Shown here in pieces: positions 56,041 through 64,000 of a DNA stretch of 64,000 nucleotides. The position numbers were made by a program, and so were the translations under genes. The stretch comes from Trichobilharzia regenti (taxonomy: Eukaryota; Platyhelminthes; Trematoda; Strigeidida; Schistosomatidae): NCBI GenBank assembly GCA_944472135.2, contig OX235265.1, positions 89,250,984 to 89,314,983 on the forward strand, written 5' to 3'. Every line of letters starts with the position of its first letter. The stretch's first letter is position 1. Below the pieces are notes generated by a model. It saw only the letters and a list, made by a program, of their open reading frames with translations, did not search any database and was not told where the DNA came from.

Positions 56041-56234
56041 ATAGAATCTTAACAAACCGATTCTTGAAAATAGTAATAATAATACCTGATTTGGTAGACC
56101 CTGCTGTGAACCATGAACCAGCTCTAAAGTGATCTTAAAGAAACTACTAAGTGATGCCATTCTATGTTACTACTAATTACCTATGGCTGGTTGTTAGTGT
56201 AATATGGGCCTTTTATTTGAAATCTATTTTATAG

Positions 56235-56552
56235 GCTACCGTGTTTGTCAACAACAACAACAACAACTACAACAACCTAAGAAGACGTCTTCACCTGATT
56301 TAAAAACAGATATCAAGCGTAAATCTCCAGCAGAATTAAAGGCTATTAGCCCATCCAGTATGTATTATCCAACTGCAAGTCAAACAAATGAAATCAATTA
56401 TTATCTAAGGGAACAGTTAACTATAAATTCAATTTCAGAAATTAATGATTGTTTATCCTCAGATAAGGCTAGTGTTATTACACGCGTAAAACAATGGTTT
56501 ACACGACAAAATTATAAAGATGAAAAAGTGTATGAATCTGAAAGAAATAAAG
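56235..56552 (+). CDS. ULK3: ULK3-type kinase, exon 11 (polyglutamine and C-terminal region)
   Basis: Residues about 378-484. It begins CYRVCQQQQQQLQQPKK with a CAA-coded glutamine run, then a basic Ser/Pro-rich stretch and a helical, charged end (INYYLREQL, VKQWFTRQNYKDEKVY). Vertebrate ULK3 has a second MIT domain here; I do not see one clearly, so it is either diverged or absent. The acceptor TTTTATAG lies before 56235 and the donor GTAAGC after 56552 (phase 1). The open donor shows that at least one more exon exists. Confidence 0.8.
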
Positions 56553-56599
56553 GTAAGCTAGTTTGTAACTTGCCTTGTCATTCATTATATATCACATTA

Positions 56600-56845
56600 T
56601 TATTCTCTTGGTTTCCGAGTGGAACATAGGACTGCTGGAGTAGTTGACCCCCGCGGTCCCTTTCTAACTCACTCCATGATCGCTTACAAGCTTTTATCTC
56701 CTTCTCCTTGCCAGGCTAGGACACCCAACTCGTATTTCCCTAGTAGGGTTCCACTTCAGGGCCTGGCTCGTGATATATATTATCCCATGATCTCTCCTCA
56801 GAGTATGTCCAGTAGAAGTGACGTAATGATTGTATCTAATGTTTT
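56600..56845 (-). mobile_element. RTE-like LINE family S, 3' fragment (copy S6)
   Basis: Minus strand: the 3' end at 56595-56640 (reverse complement of GTTCCAC...GAAACC) and C-terminal scraps to 56845, similar to 45240-45440. Confidence 0.65.
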
Positions 56846-56889
56846 GTAGCTACTTTTACTGAGTGATGATCGAAGGTGAAGTGTAAATT

Positions 56890-56990
56890 TGAGTAGCGGA
56901 GGACTTCAAACAAATGCCGCCTCCCTCCCCTCCCCCACCAAATGACTAGTCTTATACACTCTACCAGCTGAGCTACGCAAGAGCCTACTG
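56890..56990 (-). pseudogene. tRNA-like sequence or SINE head with a perfect A box
   Basis: Minus strand 56982-56960 reads TTGCGTAGCTCAGCTGGTAG, a perfect pol III A box. A GTTTGAAGTCC segment about 60 nt downstream resembles a B box. The expected anticodon arm is replaced by a G-rich run, and the acceptor ends do not pair, so it is not a working tRNA. Confidence 0.5.
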
Positions 56991-57069
56991 CTAACTAGAT
57001 CATTCATTATTCCGCTGTTATCATTAAGCGTAATACTCAGTTATCATATAAACAAACAATATATGTACT

Positions 57070-57312
57070 GACTGCGTTGGTGGCACAACGGTAAAGTGCT
57101 CGCCAGCCATGCATATATGGTCCGGGGTTCGATCCCCAGCCACCGATGCACTCCTTTACCTCGCTAACCCAGTAATGACTGGTAGAGAGGGAAGGTTGGG
57201 CATGAGGTTAGCAGCATCCCCATCCTGTAGAAATAAATACCACTGTTACCGAAACTTCAAGCCTGTAGCTTGGAGCCCTGCGTTCCACTGGGAACGTATA
57301 GGAATATAGAAA
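57070..57312 (+). repeat. SINE-b copy
   Basis: Head TGCGTTGGTGGCACAACGG, B box GGGGTTCGATCCCC at 57124-57137, tail GGAAGGTTGGGCATGAGGTTAG, end CCACTGGGAACGTATAGGAA. Confidence 0.9.
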
Positions 57313-57329
57313 AATGTACTGACTGACTG

Positions 57330-57880
57330 AGTGAGTTTCAAGTTGCCACACTCCATGTGGTGCACAAAGGCAGAAAAAAGAGATAAAAATCAAAAGAACT
57401 GTACGGGAGAAAGAATAGTATGATGGGAAAACATGAGGATCTGGAATGAATCTGGAAGATTACAAAAAGTGAATGCATCTGCACCGTTGAGAATGATTTT
57501 TACCCGTACCACTAATAAGTAGTCTCCAGCCATTGGTTTTTGGCATCCCGAGGAACCCAACCACCCACCCACCCCCCTACGTGGCTAGCTCAAACCAATC
57601 GTCAAATACTTCATGGACTAATTCCAGGTTTCGGTTTGAGCACCTCTAACACTTTTCCAACCTAATACTATGTCATCTAACATTACTCGGCATGCATAAC
57701 ACACGTCCTAGCCATCTCAATCGATGCAGCTCCATAATCTCATCGATGGATTTACCCTCCTTACCTAATACTTTACGCCTAACCTCAATATTACTCACCA
57801 TGTGATACTAATTAACACAGAAGATAGAATGCAAACATCTGTGATCAAAGACAACTAGCATTTTCAACTTTGTAACTGTT
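57330..57880 (-). mobile_element. RTE-like LINE family R, decayed 3' fragment (copy R9)
   Basis: Minus strand: 3' UTR 57345-57560 and C-terminal region 57680-57860, diverged. Confidence 0.7.
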
Positions 57881-57884
57881 CCAT

Positions 57885-59420
57885 TATGGATAAGATTTTA
57901 TTTTGATAAATCACACAGTGTTGTTATACAGAAATATTAACTGATGACCATGTTTCGAGCGCAAACTATTGCCACTCATAATCATATCAAGTTACTCACA
58001 CAACATTTTCTTTCATTTATATACATGTTTGGAATCGATTAGATATTGGAATAAAAATCAATATTTGATAATGTACATTCAGAAATAATGATAATATGAG
58101 TGTTATTGATCAATAACATTTAGATGGGAAATAAGACGAGTGTTCTGTTGATAGTCATAAAAAGTAACTTGTTAGAATGCTGTGATGATGTACGTGAATT
58201 TAAATAGAATACAATGTAAGATTACTTATTATCCTCCTCTGATTTGACTGACGGTATTAATATCTTCCATATCTCTGGTATTTGCATTGAGTCATTTCTG
58301 TTGCATGCGTTGAGTGTGGATTCGTTGAACAAGGATTCCGTAATCAACCTCTCTCTGCACCTGCCTACATCACTTTCTAGAATCTTACCCCTCTCCTACC
58401 CTATTGTGTGGTTTTTTGTTATTGCGTGAAGTGCAATAGCTGAGCTTTTTTCTAAACTACTCATCTTTTCGGGGTCAAACATTTTTACCTTAGATAAATT
58501 CTTATGTTTCGACAATCTGAATAACCTTGACCTACTAGTTTGACCTATGTAGTTGGTTGAACTCACAGTCATTGCAAGGTATTTTGTAAATTATATTATT
58601 TTGTCTAATTGGGTCAACCCACTGGGTCCTTTAGCCTACACAGCTTGTCCTCCCTGAGTGAGTTTGTAGCTTTGAATGCCACCCTAATTCCTGCTTTGTT
58701 GAGAATCCTACGTATGGAGGGTCTCAGATGTCCCCTCCTTTTATGGTATAGCAGTGGGTGACTTATATTCTCTCTTATTTATGTTATCATTACTAGTTCC
58801 ACAATTATTTTTATTTTGTTTTTGGCCTTTACTGATCTTCCTAATGAATTTTATAGTATAGTTAGTTATTTGACACCAACGCTTCTTCTGTCTGTTTTTT
58901 TTCGTCATTTAAGTCTTTTCTTGTGCTGCTTAGTGCTATGGCTCAGTTTGTTAGTCACTTAACAAGTAAGCCTGCCTTCACAGACAACAGATGAGACGAA
59001 TTAAAGTCTAAATATCTATTAGGGGAATGCGTTGGTTTTTTATGAACACTAGTGTGTAGTTTGCCTTCTTCTATTGGTTTTATCTTACAATCTAACATCT
59101 CAGCTAATTCTCCTTGTTCATTTTCCGATTCAAATGTGAATTTTATCCCCTTTACTTTACACATATAAACTCACAAGTAAGACCCAGTGGGTTGACCCAA
59201 TTAAACAAAATAATATAATTTATATATATATATATTTCCATACATGCATATAAATGAAAGAAAAAAAGTTGTGTGAGTAACTTGATATGATTATGAGTGA
59301 AAATATTTTGTGCTCGAAACATGGTCATCAGTTAATATAACACTGTGTGATTTATGAAAATGAAATCTTATCCATAATGGAGTTATGCTCTACCACCACA
59401 GTGCCCAAGTTTTATACTTC
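57885..59420 (-). mobile_element. Penelope-like element C, 5'-truncated with inverted terminus
   Basis: Minus strand. 59164-58955 encodes the RT C-terminal segment (FESENEQGELAEMLDCKI, HKKPTHSPNRYLDF). 58640-57885 is the 3' terminal region. The truncated end is followed at 59175-59420 by a reverse-complement copy of that region (GACCCAGTGGGTTGACCCAA and so on, then GTTGTGTGAGTAACTTGATA). A (TA)n tract is at 59221-59235. Confidence 0.85.
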
Positions 59421-59556
59421 TTTCAATTTGTAACTGTTCGTTCATCACTACTCTACCCACTCATCTAGGATTTATGTCATTTTATCATTGCTCCTAATTG
59501 AGTATGATATTACATGTCAACATTATTATTTGCTGGCGATAAAAACTACTTCATAG

Positions 59557-60294
59557 TGTAACAACAGAAGACAAGGGTCAGGCAACAGATCGTTTATTAA
59601 GGAAATCAACACATATTTATGTATTTTCATGTACATTATATTATAGATTATTGTTAGCAGAAAAACACAGTCCTCTGATTGGTTGTTTCTCACAGAAAGT
59701 TAACATTGCATCTCTTTGTGACTGCTTCTTGAATGTCCGGTCATCTATATATGTTAACTGTATCCGCCTGCGCAAAATCAGTCCTTGTTCATATTTTCTC
59801 ACGACCGATATTGGGGATGTAAACAGTGACGTAATGTTATGTACTCATCGCCAAATTATTGTTATGTACTGGCCGAGAATTTAATAGTCCTGACGCAAGA
59901 GAAACGGAAATCAGAAGACCACTAGGTTTGCGATGATATTTCTATTTTCCAAACACAAGGAGAATCCAAGTCACACAAGTGTGTGACAGCAAAAATATTT
60001 AAGAATGTCCGAACAAGTGTGTGAGCGAATATTCAAAATGAACGAATCAATAGACAGTCTTAACATGATTGGCTAATTATAATGGAATATCGATCCATAT
60101 ATACATAGCAAAATATATCAGACTGTCAAACAAACACACATATTATATATAATATAAGGGGAAGGAGACAGGTTCACCAAAGTGAAATGGTCACAGACTA
60201 AGAGAGCAATAGAAAGAGAGACCACCATATATATGGGTACATATCACGTAAAATACTGTCAACCAATTTTGGCTAGTAGGCAGCTCTCACCACA
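59557..60294 (-). mobile_element. Solo LTR family L1 (copy 3), interrupted by a second solo LTR
   Basis: TGTAACAACAG at the left and CTCACCACA at the right, flanked by ATAG at 59553-59556 and 60295-60298. Without the insert it is about 321 bp, near the 306 bp of the copy at 19679. Confidence 0.85.
59835..60246. mobile_element. Solo LTR family L2, nested, target duplication CGTAA
   Basis: 412 bp with terminal TGTTATGTAC and GTACATATCA (near-inverted ends) and CGTAA at 59830-59834 and 60247-60251. No coding sequence. It interrupts the L1 LTR at a point that is uninterrupted in 36768-37122. Confidence 0.88.
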
Positions 60295-60489
60295 ATAGTT
60301 TACTTGCTATAAATGACGTGTTCAAGTTGGATATTATAAACGAATTACTTTTGAGACGATGTAAAATAGTTGTACTTCATGGAAATTATTTCTGTGTTAC
60401 ACTTACTGACCTACGGGATTTGATCATAAGATCCAGAGTTCTAAAAAAAGTTAGTTTAAAGTTCTACACAAAAAAATTTCGGATTATAT

Positions 60490-60595
60490 GAGTTTGTGAA
60501 GGTATAGTTCATTGGCTAAAGCACTGGGTTTTCAGTCGATGGGACGCGGGTTCGATTCGCTCTCCAGCCAACTTACCATGCGCAACTTGGTGACA
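60490..60595 (+). repeat. tRNA-like SINE head
   Basis: TAGTTCATTGGCTAAAGCAC, then a GGGTTTTCAGTC segment and a B box GCGGGTTCGATTCGC at 60546-60560. The acceptor ends do not pair. It abuts the tail of LINE R8. Confidence 0.55.
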
Positions 60596-61515
60596 GTCTG
60601 TCTGTCTGTCTGTTTTCGACATAGAACTTTACACATATGTGCGCCAGTTCAAGTCGCCACACTCCCGCCATGTAGCACACAAAGCAACAGAAGAAAGTAG
60701 AAGAAATGCATAATAGAGACAGTAAACGGAGGTGTGAGACAAAGGATAGTAATAACGAAGAGCAATGTAGTTTCATTGGAAATCATAAGTCACAAGGAGT
60801 GGATGCATCTGCGCTGTCATTGAGAACGATCACTTTGAGCCCTATCACCAATTGTCTCCAGTCCTCATTGGTTTTTTACCGTCCCGAGGACCCCAACCAG
60901 TCAGGAAGTCTACACCTTCCTACTTGGCTGGCTTAAACTAACTGTTGTGGATTTCATTGACTGGTGAAGCTATGACTACCACTGGTTCTTTTCCAGCCTG
61001 ACCCTATGTCAGCTAACATAGCTTGTTGTTGAGGAAGGCGATGACTAGGCTAGTCATACGTAACACATGTCCTAACCATCTCAGTCGGTGTAATTTCACA
61101 GCCTCGTCGATTGATTTCCCCTCGTAACCTAGCTGGCACTTGACCGGTGCCTAACCTCAATATTGCTTACCCTATTACACCTACGACTTCTCACGGGAAT
61201 CAGAACGTAGGCACCTATGATCAAAGACAGCTAACCAGCCTTTCCATGTCGTCCACTCTCAAGGGCCAGGTCTCACAGCTAGCCATAGAGGAGGACGGAG
61301 TGGACTGCTGAGCAGTACTCCCGCCTTTTGGTCGATAGTCGGATATCACGTCGTGTAATATCATCTTGCATTTGACGGGAGCGAATCCCATGCCAAACAT
61401 GCCAGTCGTAGATTGCAGCTCAAAGTGTTTAGAAGACTCTGCTTCATTTTGTCAGCGTCCTCGCCTAGAAGGACTGTATCGTCTGCATATACTAAGTCAA
61501 CGAGATTATTCCTAC
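60596..61515 (-). mobile_element. RTE-like LINE family R, 3' fragment (copy R8)
   Basis: Minus strand: tail (TGTC)n at 60594-60611, 3' UTR, C-terminal domain (60985-61330) and upstream sequence to 61515. Very similar to copies R3 and R7 over the 3' UTR. Confidence 0.85.
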
Positions 61516-61791
61516 TATTCTGATCACCTTAGTTGAGTGTAACGAGTCATCTTCTCAGTTGATGATACGCTATCATTACTTTTATGCGTATTCTGATGAT
61601 ATGTTGATCAGATCTATCGGTTGATCTCATTCACTAGTTGTGTTGCTTATTACTCTTCTGATTACATTTAATAGGCTGGGTGTAAGTCGATCATCTATAT
61701 GCATAATCTCTATCTCTGTGATTCTCGAGGAAAACTGATCTGAATACACACACACACATACTCACATTTTGTTTTATTGGTTTGTATGTAG

Positions 61792-61820
61792 TGCAACCTA
61801 AATATTTCTTATCCTCATGA
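61792..61820 (+). CDS. ULK3: ULK3-type kinase, tentative last exon 12
   Basis: AG at 61790-61791 (TTTGTATGTAG) is followed by TG, which completes the split codon left open by exon 11 (phase 1), then CAACCTAAATATTTC... and TGA at 61818-61820. This adds VQPKYFLSS and a stop. The total then is exactly 493 codons. Against it: nine residues carry no family signal, the pyrimidine tract is only moderate, and no clear AATAAA follows. Confidence 0.35.
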
Positions 61821-62135
61821 TTTTTTTATAGAATCTTTCTTTTTTGTGAAATACGCTTTTTCTGTCTCATTACTTTACCACATATTTACATAAATATACT
61901 TTCATTCATTTGGGCGGGCATTAACGCTTATTTTGATGATGAGTATAACAGTCTTATCTCATATTGCTTGCTGCTTAACAGACAGTTCTGTCCTGTTATC
62001 TAAAGGTAAAACCAGTGTGCTTTTCTTTTGTTTGCTCTCATCCAATCTTTTGTGGTGAAATATGTATGTATGTATTTTGTTGTTGTTGTTGTTGTTAAAA
62101 TGTGTTTATATTCATGTAAACGGGTTATTTTTCTC
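61821..62135. other. Unassigned sequence, possible 3' UTR
   Basis: If exon 12 is real this holds the 3' UTR. A (TTG)n run is at 62078-62095. Confidence 0.25.
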
Positions 62136-62139
62136 AGTA

Positions 62140-62725
62140 TCAGTTGTAATTTTTCATCCAATGACTGCATTCTGTCAGAGTCTTCACCTAGGAGGACAAT
62201 AATAGCCCCCATACTCTAATTTAAAAAGACTATAACCCGGTACCAAGTCATTCCTTAAGTTGCTAAAGTCAGTTAATGCCATTATCACATCTATGATGAA
62301 ATTAAACAGAAATTAGGACAGTGGGCATCCCTGATGGAGGTGGGTACCACTGGTTGTCATCACTTCATATGACAACTCTGCATATGCTCTTACATGGCTT
62401 CGTCCCTTGATTAGTACGATGTACTTTCTTGGTATTCCCTACACGGGTAGACATTGCTACAGCACCTATTTGTCGATGGAGTCAAGACGTGTGGCAAGTG
62501 TTCGACACCCGTAAGTTGTAAGCGTATGCTCCAGAATCCATCGAAGGGTGAATAAATAATCAATGCATCGTCTTCCTAGCTTAAAGTCTGCCTGGTTTTC
62601 TGTGGTTTGTTTCTCCCTAGCACCACTAAGTCCGGGTGTGATTATTGAACCTAGAACTTTAGATACTATATTAGTCAAACTAGTCCCCATATGATTATCA
62701 CAGGAAGACTTGTCTCGTTTCACAC
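62140..62725 (-). mobile_element. RTE-like LINE family R, RT fragment (copy R10)
   Basis: Minus strand: the frame 62723-62466 includes NIVSKVLGSIITPGL and NQADFKLGRRCIDYLFTLR, then an RT block near 62340-62290 homologous to 13860-13790. Confidence 0.78.
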
Positions 62726-62734
62726 CAAATTTTT

Positions 62735-62870
62735 CCCACTGGACGAATGATTAGGGAGCTCACCTCGTTACGTGAAGGTCCTGGGTCCGACTACCAGCGG
62801 AATCATGTGTGCGACTGCTGAAAAGTCCTAAACCAGGATCTATTGTCTCATTGCGGATTGATGTAAAACT
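62735..62870 (+). ncRNA. Hammerhead SINE class 2 (copy H11), degenerate
   Basis: Head with GTGAAGGTCCTGGGTCCGA (B box mutated) and a hammerhead-like GACTGCTGAAAAGTCCTAAACCAGGATC at 62812-62840 without a clear GAAAC. Confidence 0.5.
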
Positions 62871-63064
62871 ATGTCGAGGTGTTCATCAGTTCAAGTCATC
62901 GTACTCTTGAACAGACTAATAAAAGAAGAGGACAAAAAAGGAATTGTACTTTACAATGAAGGATAGTTAAGGCTGTCAGAATTGCAAAGATGATAAGGAG
63001 TGATTACATCATCTCCATTTCATCAAGATTCACCAAACATAATTTCTTCGCATGCTAACAACTT

Positions 63065-64000
63065 CTGACACTATTATTATAATAATAATTATTATTTCCT
63101 TTAATTACTAGAGGAACATAGGGCTTCAGCCGTGCGTCTCCATTGCGTTCGGTTCTCTGCTAAAGTTTTCACCTGGCTCCAAATCTACCCACATGCTTTC
63201 ATCTCCTCTTCACACGACCTCCTCCAAGTCACCACACCCTTGCACTGACGACCAACTCGCCGCTTCCCACTCTGTCGGGTTCCACTCGAGTGATGGCCTG
63301 GCGTGTGATGTCACTTGGTGGTTTCCTCAGAGTATGGTTAGACAATCCATCTCCATTTCTTCCTGCCTATTTGCTTCACAATCGGTTCCTGCTGAGTTGG
63401 TTCGCCCATTGCCAGAGATCCCTGTTGCTGGTCTTTTCTGGCTGGCCATCTGATCTTGAGTAGTATTGAGCGAAGACAGCTATTGATGAAGGTCTGTAGT
63501 TTGTTTGAGATGCTCTTCATGACACGGCGCCAAGTCTCTGATCCATCCGTATTAGTACCACTGACTGACTTCACATTGGAGTTGAAAATCCGGATCTTAT
63601 TTTTGATGCTGAGTGCTGTTGACCTCCATACAGACTTAAGAGTAATGAAAGCTTGTCTTACTTTTCCGATTCTTGCTTTGATATCCTCGTCAGTTCCGTT
63701 GGCCTGTAGTTGAAACGATGCTTCTCTGATGGGTAGGTAAAGGAGGTTGTTTCTTTCAGATTTCTCCCATTTATGCTGATTATTGTCTGTTGTTGTTGCT
63801 GTTGGCCAGGAATCCTCATCACCTACCTCTATCTTCTCTATGTTCACCTGAAGTTCTATCTTCTCTGGATGCTTCTTCTGTCGGCAACTTGCTGCTTTTC
63901 ACTTGCATGTCTTCCGGTTTGTGGGAAATCAGACATATATCATCGGCGAAGTCCAGATCATCCAAGTTTTTTGTGTCAGTCCAATTTATGCCTGTTTCCT
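63065..64000 (-). mobile_element. RTE-like LINE family S (copy S5), runs off right edge
   Basis: Minus strand: (AAT)n-type tail at 63073-63098, 3' end, and C-terminal coding sequence (frame 63847-63338: KARIGKVRQAFITLKSVW, ALSIKNKIRIFNSNVKSV, INSCLRSILLKIRWPARKDQ). 63990-63930 enters the RT block (LDFADDIC). Highly similar to S1, so a fairly young copy. Confidence 0.88.

Noticed and set aside
60490..60565. tRNA-like sequence considered as a functional tRNA gene
   Set aside because: B box good, but the acceptor ends do not pair and no clean anticodon arm is seen; better explained as a SINE head.
1..64000. Search for a new multi-gene system (defence-like operon, toxin pair, biosynthetic cluster)
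   Set aside because: Apart from one kinase gene, every convincing coding stretch belongs to known retroelement classes. Bacterial-style operons and CRISPR arrays are absent.

Overview
The window looks like nuclear DNA of a trematode flatworm, most likely Schistosoma or a close relative. The evidence is the repeat mix (tRNA-derived SINEs carrying hammerhead ribozymes, RTE-like and CR1/Jockey-like LINEs, Penelope-like elements, Ty3/Gypsy elements), AT-rich introns with GTAAG/GTGAG donors, and no prokaryote-style gene packing. The species cannot be fixed from sequence alone.

Layout. (1) 1-8060: a minus-strand Ty3/Gypsy element (Gypsy A) whose pol is split by a 5'-truncated plus-strand CR1/Jockey-like LINE. 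(2) 8061-14561: mostly unassigned DNA with two RTE-like LINE remnants (family R) and a scrap of another Gypsy integrase C-terminus. (3) 14562 to at least 56552, perhaps 61820: one host gene on the plus strand, recognisable as a ULK3-type serine/threonine kinase. Eleven well-supported exons plus one tentative 3' exon join with consistent phases into 492 codons plus stop (human ULK3 is about 470 residues). (4) The introns, up to about 14 kb, are filled with transposons. (5) 56553-64000: more LINE, Penelope-like, SINE and solo-LTR copies.

The best-preserved mobile element is Gypsy B (38286-43514), antisense inside the largest ULK3 intron: two 472-bp LTRs, a 5-bp target duplication ATGCC, and an uninterrupted 1388-codon gag-pol frame whose stop codon is the first three bases of its 3' LTR. 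Several insertions can be ordered from target duplications: a LINE inside a Penelope-like element (12-bp duplication), a solo LTR inside another solo LTR (5-bp and 4-bp duplications), and a LINE inside Gypsy A.

The small-repeat layer is the most interesting part. Hammerhead-type sequences of three classes occur in about a dozen copies. One tRNA-like SINE head is joined to two unrelated tails, and one of those tails matches the 3' end of the resident LINE family S, the usual sign of a SINE using a LINE's retrotransposition machinery. Truncated Penelope-like copies repeatedly carry an inverted piece of their own terminus at the broken end. I found no CRISPR array, operon, or clearly new multi-gene system. 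The unusual content is repeat architecture around one conserved kinase gene.
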